Assembly: GCF_010731595.1 (NCBI RefSeq)
Contig: NZ_AP022582.1
Location: 3,224,001 to 3,288,000 of the forward strand
DNA: 64,000 bases
From: Mycobacterium seoulense
GTDB lineage: Bacteria; Actinomycetota; Actinomycetes; Mycobacteriales; Mycobacteriaceae
Reading direction: 5' to 3'
Shown here: positions 8,459-15,563 of the stretch, piece after piece
Position numbering within the stretch: the first letter of the stretch is position 1
Layout of the letters: each line of letters starts with the position of its first letter
The notes under the pieces: generated by a model
Databases searched by the model: none
What the model was told of the DNA's origin: nothing
The model's input: only the letters and a program-made list of their open reading frames with translations
Made by a program: the position numbers and the translations under genes

Positions 8459-9661
8459 CTACACATTGGCGGCGGGTTGCGGCTCGGCCGTCCTTGGGAA
8501 GTTGAGCATGCGCCGCGCGTTGTCCTCGACGATGAGCGCACATTCGTCATCGGGCACCGTGGCAAGCACTTCGGCCGCACGCTTGCGCGAGTTCGGCCAG
8601 TTCGAATCCGAGTGCGGGAAGTCGATCTCCAAGGTGATGCGATCAACACCGATCGCATGGCGGTTGGTCAATCCGTGCTCATCATCGATAAAGCAGCCCC
8701 AGAAGTGGGAACGGAACAGATCAGAAGGGCGCGCGTCGAAATCGATCGGCTGGTAGTAGCGGTGACGCTCCCACACGTAGTCCGTGCGCTCCAAAATGTA
8801 AGGCACCCAACCGATACCGCCTTCGGATAACGAGATCTGAAGGTTCGGAAACTTCTGCAGTTTGCCGGAGAACAGCAGATCGACGGTTGACCACATGAGA
8901 TTGGTCGCAAACAACGCAATCGCCACCGCGAAGGGCGCCGAAACGTCTTGGTTAGCCAGATCATTCTGGAATGTGCTCGTCCCCGAGAACGAGAATCCGG
9001 GAACGTAACCGCCCGACCCGAAATGCAGTGCCAGCGGCATGCCCGCGTCCGAGCACACCTGCCACAGATTGTCCCAGTGATCTGAGTGAAACGACGGCAG
9101 ACCCAACGACACCGGGCTGTCCGGAAACGACACAGTACGCGCCCCCTTCGAGGCCAGACGCTCGGCCTCGACGACGCACGCGTCGATGTCCCAGACCGGA
9201 AGCAAACCAAGCGGAATGAACCGGTCCGGCGCCGTCGCGCACCACTCGTCGATGTGAAAATCGTTCCACGCCTTCACGCACAGCAGAGCCAGCTCGCGAT
9301 CGTTACCCCGATAAAACGTCCCCCCCGCAAACCCCGGGAAGGAGGGAAAGCACAACGCCGCCTGCACCCCATCGAGGTCCATGTCCGCCACCCGCGCCGC
9401 AGGATCGTAGCAACCGGGAATCATATCCTCGTAGCGCACCGGATCGGTGCCCCACTCCTGCGGTGGCTTGCCCGCAACCGCGTTCAGCCCGATCGTCGGA
9501 TACAGCGTGTTGTCATACGACCACAAATGCTGGCCGTTGATCTCGACGATCTTGGGTCCGGCCTCCCGATACTTCTGCGGCAAGCGGTCTTGCCACACAC
9601 GTGGATGCTCGATGAGGTGGTCATCGACCGACACGATCTGATGGGTGTCTTGTAACGGCAT
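8459..9661 (-). CDS. Amidohydrolase family protein
   Basis: A 400-residue PF04909-type metallohydrolase. Metal-site marks are VDDHLIEH (Asp13, His15), HFGSGG in the middle, and EIDFPHSDSNWP near the C-terminus, where the late Asp/His cluster completes the site. FIPLGLLPVWDIDA closely resembles FIPLAVVPYWDID of the amidohydrolase at 1-946, so the two are paralogs. It is the first gene of an operon running to ferredoxin (24-base gap), P450 and dehydrogenase. The upstream region contains an AGAAT-ATTCT inverted repeat. It may hydrolyse or decarboxylate a product of the P450; the substrate is unknown. Confidence 0.9.
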   Translation of the reverse strand: MPLQDTHQIVSVDDHLIEHPRVWQDRLPQKYREAGPKIVEINGQHLWSYDNTLYPTIGLNAVAGKPPQEWGTDPVRYEDMIPGCYDPAARVADMDLDGVQAALCFPSFPGFAGGTFYRGNDRELALLCVKAWNDFHIDEWCATAPDRFIPLGLLPVWDIDACVVEAERLASKGARTVSFPDSPVSLGLPSFHSDHWDNLWQVCSDAGMPLALHFGSGGYVPGFSFSGTSTFQNDLANQDVSAPFAVAIALFATNLMWSTVDLLFSGKLQKFPNLQISLSEGGIGWVPYILERTDYVWERHRYYQPIDFDARPSDLFRSHFWGCFIDDEHGLTNRHAIGVDRITLEIDFPHSDSNWPNSRKRAAEVLATVPDDECALIVEDNARRMLNFPRTAEPQPAANV

Positions 9662-9924
9662 CCTTCGCTCCCTTGCGCCGTGCCCCGCCGGACCCGGCTG
9701 AGATCCGTCCGGCTCAGTGTTCTACCAGAATCTGTTTATGAACATATTCTATATGTGCTTCGAATTTTATACCTGAGCGATGTCGCGAACAAGTCCTTCA
9801 AGCACGTGTGGGTCAATCCGGTTCCTGCGTACTTGTCGAACGCGCCGACTCGTTCGCGCTCACACGGCACTAATCAGCCAGGTCCAGCTGGCATGCGTCT
9901 CGGTGGAAGGAAGGGACACAGATC
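9662..9924. promoter_or_regulatory. Intergenic promoter region with AGAAT/ATTCT repeat
   Basis: This region lies upstream of the amidohydrolase operon (minus) and a truncated SDR (plus). It contains CCAGAATCTG at 9725-9734 and an inverted pair AGAAT (9727-9731) and ATTCT (9746-9750). AGAATCT is shared with many other promoter regions of this window. The right part (about 9895-9924) matches the leader of the intact SDR at 32261. Confidence 0.45.
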
Positions 9925-10242
9925 GTGGGTTTGCTTGACGGTCGCGTCGTTTTCATCACTGGCGCGGCACGCGGTCAGGGCCGTTCGCATGCAGTCACTC
10001 TCGCAGAAGAAGGCGCCAACATCGTCGCCGTGGACATCTGCCGCGACATCGACGCCGTGCCGTACAGGTTGGGCACGTGGGAAGACCTCGAAGAGACAGC
10101 TCGACTCGTCCAGAGAACGGGCCGAGAGATTCAGTTCCAGGCGGCCGACGTGCGGCATAAGTCGGCCCTACAGGCCGCGTTCGACGCAGGTGTAGAGCAG
10201 TTCGGGCATATCGACACGGTGCTGGAACAAGTGGACCCCTAG
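9925..10242 (+). pseudogene. Truncated mycofactocin-type SDR (5' fragment copy of the gene at 32261)
   Basis: The 105 codons from GTG 9925 match the first 100 or so codons of the intact SDR at 32261-33088 almost exactly, including TGAARGQGRSHA and the GTWEDLEET segment. Similarity also covers about 30 bases of leader. Homology stops abruptly at about 10225 (after ...IDTVL), and the frame then ends in an unrelated EQVDP tail. The NAG motif, the catalytic Ser and YxxxK are all missing, so it cannot be an active dehydrogenase. Confidence 0.88.
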
Positions 10243-10291
10243 GTCCGTTTCATGTTAACCTGCGTAGGTGCCGTGCCAGGGAGGTCCACCT

Positions 10292-10888
10292 ATGCCACCG
10301 ACAGCCGAAGCGCGACGACAGCGGTCCGATGCACGCGCCAACTACGAGCGCATCGTCCATGCCGGGCGAGAGTTGTTCGCCGCCAAGGGCACTGCCACTC
10401 ACGCAGATGTCGCGCGCGCGGCAGGCATCGGCAAGGCCACGGTGTTCCGGGTCTTCCCCAGCCGGGAGGCGATGATCTCGGCCTTTCTTGAACCGCAAAC
10501 GATTTGGATCGAGGCGCGCGTTTGTGAGGCGATTCTGCAGGCACGCCAGGGCGATCCATGGACGGCGCTGGCCGAGGCGTTGTACGACGTCATCCATCGC
10601 ATTCGCCAGGACCGCATCGCCGGCATGGTGTTCGATGTCGACACGCATGCCGTCGGTGATGACGCGCATCGACTCGCGACGTTGAGCGACGAGCTGATCG
10701 CATTGGGGATCCGCGCCGGCCGGGTGCGTTCTGAGGTGACCTCACGCGACTTACGCCGGCTGATTCGAGGCCTGGCGCTGGCTCTGTCGTCCGAACAGGA
10801 AGCCCGTCCCGAGGAATGGGATCGGTGCGTCGAGTTGACGCTGGCAGCGTGCGCCGTACAGCAAGGGAAACACTCGCATGCCCCCTGA
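10292..10888 (+). CDS. TetR family transcriptional regulator
   Basis: 198 residues from ATG 10292 (MPPTAEARRQ), chosen because GGGAGG sits about eight bases upstream. A GTG at 10268 is also in frame. The N-terminal HTH is clear: HAGRELFAAKGTATHADVARAAGIGKATVFRVFPSREAM, with recognition helix around GKATVFRVF. The C-terminal ligand domain is unassigned. It precedes a CMD-family protein and an SDR on the same strand and may control them. It contains no other domain. Confidence 0.88.
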   Translation: MPPTAEARRQRSDARANYERIVHAGRELFAAKGTATHADVARAAGIGKATVFRVFPSREAMISAFLEPQTIWIEARVCEAILQARQGDPWTALAEALYDVIHRIRQDRIAGMVFDVDTHAVGDDAHRLATLSDELIALGIRAGRVRSEVTSRDLRRLIRGLALALSSEQEARPEEWDRCVELTLAACAVQQGKHSHAP

Positions 10889-10952
10889 CCCTCGCTGCCG
10901 GATCAAGCGGCCCGCACTCACCTGGTTCCGTCATAGATAAGGAAGTAGATTC

Positions 10953-11354
10953 ATGTCAGAACGCATACAAGCGGGGCTGGAAGTGTTCGCCCAACTCTGC
11001 CCCGATATCGCTGCCAAAATCGGTGAGGGCAAGAGCGAGCCGCGGTTCGGTGACGAACTCGGCATTCTCAGCGCCGACAATCTGTTCGGTGCGTTGTGGA
11101 CGCGGCCCGGCCTGGACTGGCGGTCTCGTAGCCTCGTCACCATCGGTGCCCTGATCGCGCTCCGCGCCAACGACCAGTTGAGGGAACACTTCCAGATCGG
11201 GCTTCGCAACGGTCTTACGCGCGCCGAGTTGGAAGAAGTCATCTACCACCTGTCGGGTTATCTGGGATTCCCGGCGGCCGCCAATGCCAGTCAGGTTGCG
11301 GCCGGCGCAATCGGCGCCCACAAGACCGACGAGCCGATTGGAGCATCGAAGTGA
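10953..11354 (+). CDS. Carboxymuconolactone decarboxylase (CMD) family protein
   Basis: A 133-residue single-domain CMD/AhpD-like protein. The family core is FGALWTRPGLDWRSRSLVTIGALIAL, followed by LREHFQIGLRNGLTRAELEE and the helix VIYHLSGYLGFPAAANA. The AhpD Cys-x-x-Cys is absent, so a decarboxylase or isomerase-like role rather than a peroxidase role is more likely; the specific reaction is unknown. GGAAG precedes ATG 10953. The stop overlaps the GTG start of the next SDR (GTGA), so the two are coupled. Confidence 0.88.
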   Translation: MSERIQAGLEVFAQLCPDIAAKIGEGKSEPRFGDELGILSADNLFGALWTRPGLDWRSRSLVTIGALIALRANDQLREHFQIGLRNGLTRAELEEVIYHLSGYLGFPAAANASQVAAGAIGAHKTDEPIGASK

Positions 11355-12154
11355 CCGGGAGACTCGACGGCAAGGTCGCGGTCGTTGTCGGCGGTGGTCA
11401 ATCCGCCGGGGCCACGATCGGAAACGGGCGTGCGGCATGCATCACGTTCGCCCGCGAGGGCGCAACAGTTCTAGTGGCCGATCGTGTGCTGGAGAGCGCC
11501 GAGTCCACCGTGAAGATGATCCATGACGAGGGCGGTACCGCGGCGGCGATCGAAGTGGACGTCACCGCGACGGCAGACGTGGAAGGCCTTGCCGCACGCG
11601 TCCGCTCGGACTATGGCCGCGTCGACGTGCTGCACAACAATGTCGGTATTATCTCGACCGGCGCCACGGACGAGATCGATCTGGACTTCTGGAACCGCAT
11701 GTTCGCGATCAACCTCGACGGAATATGGCAGGTCATCAAGCATCTCGGACCCATCATGCGCGAACAGGGGTCAGGGTCGATCATCAACATCTCGTCGTTG
11801 GCCTCGTTTCTCGCCGGGCCGGAGAACATCGGATACGCGACCTCGAAAGCAGCGCTGAACTCCATGTCGAGGTCGTTCGCCAAGGAGTACGCCAAACATC
11901 ATGTGCGGGTGAATGTGATCGCCCCCGGAGCCGTGGAAACGCCGATTGGCGTTGATCAACTGGTCGAGCGCACAGGCCTCAGCCGCGAGAAGGTCATGGA
12001 GATGCGGGACTCCACCGTACCTTTGGGCAAACAGGGCAGCGCCTTCGACGTCGCCAAGGCAGCCGTGTTCCTTGCGTCCGACGATGCCGCGTGGATCACC
12101 GGGATCATCCTTCCGGTTGACGGCGGCGCCACCCTGAGCATCATCCCGACGTAG
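11351..12154 (+). CDS. Short-chain dehydrogenase/reductase (SDR)
   Basis: A 267-residue classical SDR. The cofactor motif is VGGGQSAGATIGNG, a variant of TGxxxGxG. HNNVGI stands in for NNAG, the catalytic Ser is in INISSLASF, YATSKAALN supplies Tyr and Lys, and the C-terminus ITGIILPVDGGATL is canonical. It would oxidise or reduce a secondary alcohol/ketone. It starts at GTG 11351 inside the stop of the CMD gene, forming a TetR-CMD-SDR group. Confidence 0.9.
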   Translation: MTGRLDGKVAVVVGGGQSAGATIGNGRAACITFAREGATVLVADRVLESAESTVKMIHDEGGTAAAIEVDVTATADVEGLAARVRSDYGRVDVLHNNVGIISTGATDEIDLDFWNRMFAINLDGIWQVIKHLGPIMREQGSGSIINISSLASFLAGPENIGYATSKAALNSMSRSFAKEYAKHHVRVNVIAPGAVETPIGVDQLVERTGLSREKVMEMRDSTVPLGKQGSAFDVAKAAVFLASDDAAWITGIILPVDGGATLSIIPT

Positions 12155-12557
12155 GTCGCAGCGGATTGGTGCCAATCCTGGCGGCAGAATGATGGTCCGC
12201 ACCTCGACTGCGGATCCATGCATCTCCGCTCGCCACTTCATGCGGCCGGCGCCGGATTTTGCGCAATCCGCCGGCACAGCGACAACAGCTGGACTACTTG
12301 AAGCACATCGCCGTCACCCAATTTCGATTTCGACCATCTCGGCGGCATCGCCGCGTCTTCGACGCCGAAGTTCAGTGCACCGATTCGGTTCGAAACGGCA
12401 GTCGGCCCACCTGGATGGAAATCGTCACTCATACATACGAAGGCGAAAGCTGGTGCGGCTTCAATCATCTCGATCCGTTCAGACGCATCCTCGTGTCCAC
12501 TATCCTTGGTACCGCCGGCCATAGTCAGTGGCCCGATCGTTGCCTCGTCCGATGCAG
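12155..12557. other. Intergenic stretch, no supported gene
   Basis: About 400 bases between the SDR and the AveC-like pseudogene. Open frames exist on both strands (for example 12238-12744 minus), but none has a ribosome site or a family I recognise. It may be decayed coding sequence. Confidence 0.4.
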
Positions 12558-12988
12558 CTAAGTTTGGCCTCGCGAGTCGCCGGACCAGCCGTTCTGACTG
12601 GCGGCGAGCGCGAGTGGCCTGACATGCGCGGCAGGTCGGCTTACTACCACGGGCATCCCGATCGATGAGCCGTCTCCGAGGAGGAACTTGCCGTCGAGGC
12701 TCAGCTTGCCGGTCCGCCGCCATGGTCGAACGACACAGAACCACACCACCCCCGCTAAGAGCGCAAGGCTGAGACCCTCAAAGACTCTCAGTGCCACCAG
12801 ATTCCACGTCGGCATACGGTCAACCGGGCCCGCCCGAAGTCAGGTGAAAAGACCCACCGCACCAGCGCCTGCACCGCTACGACAAGCCACAGGGCCGCAA
12901 TCGCCGCCCCTACCGTCGCACCGCCAGTACGAGCGGGCTCGGATGCATTGGGGCTTGTCCGTGTGACGGCAAGCTCCGACACCACCAT
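12558..12988 (-). pseudogene. Frameshifted, truncated AveC-family membrane protein
   Basis: The first frame, from ATG 12988, encodes an N-terminal transmembrane helix (GGATVGAAIAALWLVVAVQA) and RWVFSPDF, then runs off. A one-base shift near 12840 continues with GPVDRMPTWNLVALRVFEGL, a second helix (LSLALLAGVVWFCVVRPW), and RRTGKLSLDGKFLLG. This RPWRR...LDG pattern is that of mycobacterial 'spirocyclase AveC family' proteins. The intact paralogs at 38994 and 54642 carry the equivalent RRCIRERRVTFD. The rest of the protein, including the conserved central His/Glu region, is missing. Confidence 0.65.
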
Positions 12989-13062
12989 GGTGAACTAGCC
13001 TCCGTAGGTGCGCGAGCGCCTATTCAGCCGAGGAGTTTTTTCTAATTCAACACAGAATTTCG

Positions 13063-13078
13063 TTGACTCTCGAGTCAA
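13063..13078. promoter_or_regulatory. Inverted repeat TTGACTC-TC-GAGTCAA
   Basis: A 16-base inverted repeat with perfect 7-base arms, 48 bases before the membrane-protein/CoxIII/CoxIV group. TTGACT also fits a -35 hexamer. It is a candidate operator; no cognate regulator is known. Confidence 0.45.
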
Positions 13079-13125
13079 ACTCTAAGTAGCGTCATGCCTT
13101 ATCAACCATCGATGAGGGGTTCGTG

Positions 13126-13848
13126 ATGACGACCGGCATTCAGAAAACGATGGCGTGGAGCGGCGCCGCCTTCCTGCTGCTCCTATTCCCCGGCATCATC
13201 ATGGTCGGCCTGCTCCCTCCGATGGCTCCCACGAAGTCCGCCGGCGAGGTCGCAGAGTTCTGGTCGACAAACACCGGGGTGAAGCGCACCGGACTTGTCG
13301 TCCTGCTGGCGGCGGCGGGACTCCAGGTACCCTTCGGCGCGCTCATCGCCGTGCGGATCAGGCAGCTCGAGGGCAGGTTCTCCCCGCTTGCCTACGCGCA
13401 GCTGATCGCCACCGGCCTTGCGGTGATGGCGATCGTCCTACCAACCTTTGCGTTCGCCGCGGCGTCGTATCGCCCCGAGCGCAATCCCGAGATCACCCAG
13501 GCACTCAACGACCTCGGCTGGCTGCCGTTCGTGATGAACTGGCCCGCGGCCACCATCCAGTGCCTGGCGATCGGCTTTGCGATCTTCGGCTACCAGGGGC
13601 CGCACCCCGTCTGGCCGAGATGGGTGGCCTACTACAACTTTTGGAGCGGTTTCATCTTCGCCGCAGGCGGTCTCGTGGTGTTGTTCAAGACCGGCGTGTT
13701 CGCCTGGAACGGACTGCTCGCGTTCTGGCTGGTTGCCGTGTTCTTCGGGGCGTGGCTCCTCGTCATGACCTGGCAGTTGCTGACAACGATTGGCGCGCAA
13801 CCGGCAGACGACCGCGAGGAGCCCGTCCTCCACCGCACAGGCGCATGA
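13126..13848 (+). CDS. Polytopic membrane protein of unknown function
   Basis: 240 residues from ATG 13126 (GTG 13123 is equally possible; GAGGGG precedes both). Several hydrophobic segments suggest about six transmembrane helices: residues about 10-30, 55-75, 85-115, 140-160, 170-190 and 195-220. I do not recognise a named domain. The stop overlaps the start of the CoxIII-like gene (ATGA), so it belongs to that operon. It may be an assembly or accessory subunit of the same membrane system. Confidence 0.8.
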   Translation: MTTGIQKTMAWSGAAFLLLLFPGIIMVGLLPPMAPTKSAGEVAEFWSTNTGVKRTGLVVLLAAAGLQVPFGALIAVRIRQLEGRFSPLAYAQLIATGLAVMAIVLPTFAFAAASYRPERNPEITQALNDLGWLPFVMNWPAATIQCLAIGFAIFGYQGPHPVWPRWVAYYNFWSGFIFAAGGLVVLFKTGVFAWNGLLAFWLVAVFFGAWLLVMTWQLLTTIGAQPADDREEPVLHRTGA

Positions 13849-14444
13849 TCGCAACGGCCGACCGCGAGACACGGGCACGGGCCACAGAACCCAAACGCAT
13901 TCCCGGCGAGGAAGGGATTTGGGTATTCGTCCTCGGCGACATGACGGTGTTCGCGCTGTTTTTCGCCACGTTCATGTACTCACGCGCCAAGAACCCTGAG
14001 CTCTTCGCCCGCGATCACGCGAGCCTGAACGTCGCCCTGGGCACCATGAACACCGTGCTGCTACTGAGCAGTTCGTTGTTTGTCGCATTGGCCGTACAGC
14101 AAGTCCTCACTGGTGTGCACCGCTCAGCGCTCCGGCTGTTCGGTGCCGCGCTCGCATGCGGACTGGGCTTCGTCGTTGTGAAGGCCGTGGAGTGGTTGCA
14201 TCTGTTCGGTAACGGCAAGACCGTCGGCAGCGGCGAGTTCTTCTCGTATTACTTCATGTTCACCGGTATACATCTGGCGCACGTGTTGATCGGCTGCGTG
14301 GTGCTGAGCCGGCTCATCACGGTCAGCCGCAAGCCACAGCTGAGTGGGCGCGACACGATGCTGTGCGAGGCCGGCGGCATCTTCTGGCACATGGTCGACC
14401 TGCTGTGGGTCGTACTGTTCGCTCTCTTCTATCTGATGCGGTGA
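13845..14444 (+). CDS. Cytochrome c oxidase subunit III family protein (NorE-like)
   Basis: 199 residues with five hydrophobic segments and the family marks GEEGIWVFVLGDMTVFALFF, SYYFMFTGIHLAHVLIGC and GIFWHMVDLLWVVLFALFYL. The short form, which lacks the first two helices of CoxIII and begins PGEEGIWVFVLGD, is characteristic of the NorE-like branch. That branch goes with nitric-oxide-reductase accessory genes rather than a full terminal oxidase. No CoxI, CoxII or NorB/NorC is present in the window. The start ATG 13845 overlaps the upstream stop. It acts in the membrane, but its partner is unknown. Confidence 0.87.
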   Translation: MIATADRETRARATEPKRIPGEEGIWVFVLGDMTVFALFFATFMYSRAKNPELFARDHASLNVALGTMNTVLLLSSSLFVALAVQQVLTGVHRSALRLFGAALACGLGFVVVKAVEWLHLFGNGKTVGSGEFFSYYFMFTGIHLAHVLIGCVVLSRLITVSRKPQLSGRDTMLCEAGGIFWHMVDLLWVVLFALFYLMR

Positions 14445-14710
14445 TGGCAATGACGCGCCGGGTGACTCTGGTATGGGCCGCGCTCATCGGCCTCACGTTC
14501 GCATCGTTCACCGTTGGGGTCGAACAGGGCGCCGGCGTGGCATCGGCGGCCGCCGTGGTCATCATCGGCCTCGCGCTGTCCAAAGTGCGGCTGATCGGCC
14601 TGCATTTCATGGATATCCGGGCCGCTCCGTGCACACTGCGCCTCATATTCGAGGGCTACGTCCTCGTAGTGTTTGCCACGCTGGTGACGTTGGACCTCGT
14701 CGTGTCCTAG
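14444..14710 (+). CDS. Cytochrome c oxidase subunit IV / NorF-like small membrane protein
   Basis: 88 residues (MAMTRRVTLVW...), about three transmembrane helices, matching the prokaryotic subunit IV-like family: VVIIGLALSKVRLIGLHFMDIR is the conserved loop with the HFMD/R pattern. The start overlaps the CoxIII-like stop (TGATG). An upstream in-frame start at 14363 lies inside the CoxIII-like gene and is unlikely. It pairs with the CoxIII-like protein as NorF does with NorE in denitrifiers. Confidence 0.82.
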   Translation: MAMTRRVTLVWAALIGLTFASFTVGVEQGAGVASAAAVVIIGLALSKVRLIGLHFMDIRAAPCTLRLIFEGYVLVVFATLVTLDLVVS

Positions 14711-14791
14711 AAACGACATGGCCGGTCATCTGCGTACAGTCGAACGATAGCCAGAAAGTCAAGGCCGCGGGCCGGCAGTCCGGAGGAAGGC
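14711..14791. other. Short spacer after the CoxIV-like gene
   Basis: Nothing recognisable lies between the CoxIV-like stop and the TetR remnant. Confidence 0.4.
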
Positions 14792-14945
14792 GATTTCAAA
14801 TCCGCTCGGACGCGGGCCGCTCATGTCCTGAGCGTCAAAGGGTATGCGAGCACGAGGCTTTCGGACGTAGCAGAACAAGCCGAACCCAATCCCCGCCATC
14901 TACTACTACTTCCCGCGCCGTGACGAACGGCATGCAGAAAGTTGT
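14792..14945 (+). pseudogene. TetR helix-turn-helix remnant, frameshifted
   Basis: Frame one reads SARTRAAHVLSVKGYASTRL then SDVAEQAE, a typical TetR N-terminus. At about 14889 a one-base shift continues with PAIYYYFPRRDERHAE, the usual recognition helix and following turn. No start codon or ligand domain remains. This is a decayed regulator. Confidence 0.65.
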
Positions 14946-15209
14946 GGACATTACACGTAAACAGGCCGGAGATCCGCAGAAGACCATCGAGCAAATATTT
15001 GGCCACGATGCACAGCATGGTTACCAAGATGAAGGCCATGACGGTCGACATCACTCAATTGCGGGATAACATCGGTAATTTCGACGACTTTCCTCCGCCC
15101 CCTGCACAACTAGTTCTCCCGTACGAGTCCGAGTTCCGAACAGGGTTCCACGCTATAGATGGTAGTTATCGGCGGTCGGACGTGAATAGCAGACCTTCAC
15201 ATTGACCTG
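14946..15209. other. Non-coding stretch
   Basis: No supported gene. It follows the TetR remnant and precedes a palindromic operator at 15210. Confidence 0.4.
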
Positions 15210-15227
15210 TGACAGTTGACTGTCATA
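15210..15227. promoter_or_regulatory. 18-bp operator-like palindrome, site 1
   Basis: TGACAGTTGACTGTCATA contains perfect arms TGACAGT/ACTGTCA around TG. It is the best copy of a motif repeated at 20188, 20479, 20590, 40934, 41146 and 43285. It lies 48 bases before the start of the nitroreductase remnant. Confidence 0.65.
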
Positions 15228-15274
15228 GTGTCGGGATGCAGGTCCGGCTGACCCGATCGCGGAGGAGCGTTGAG

Positions 15275-15544
15275 ATGGCAGAAAGTATGTTCTCCTCTAT
15301 GAACTTGACCGGGAATCCGGACGAGGTGGTGGCCGAGTTCACTAAACGGGTGACCGCGGGCACACTGACCACGGGTCTGACCACGTTCGGTATCGACCGG
15401 GTTCGGGAAGTACTGAGATTGCCCGTCACGATCGTGCCGATGTCCGCCATCTACCTCGGCGTTCCCGCCAAAAAGCTCTCCGCGCCGCGTCGACGTCCGG
15501 CGATGTCGGTGACGTTCCGCGACCGGTTCGGCAACTCCTGGTAA
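15275..15544 (+). pseudogene. Nitroreductase-like C-terminal remnant
   Basis: An 89-codon frame from ATG 15275 with a good GGAGG site. The C-terminal half resembles the end of actinobacterial nitroreductases: a TTGLTTFGIDRVREVL helix, an IYLGVPAKK strand, RRRP and TFRDRFG. The FMN-binding N-terminal half is absent and replaced by about 40 unplaceable residues. It could be expressed as a small protein, but a deletion remnant is more likely. It sits upstream of the fused FadE. Confidence 0.5.
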
Positions 15545-15563
15545 CGAAAGAGGGTTCTTGGTC

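Noticed and set aside
12238..12744. Minus-strand frame of 168 codons before the AveC-like pseudogene
   Set aside because: It overlaps the pseudogene in a different frame, has no ribosome site and no recognised family.
13155..13844. Upstream extension of the CoxIII-like frame
   Set aside because: The first 230 codons are an alternative frame of the membrane protein at 13126; the CoxIII-like gene starts at 13845.
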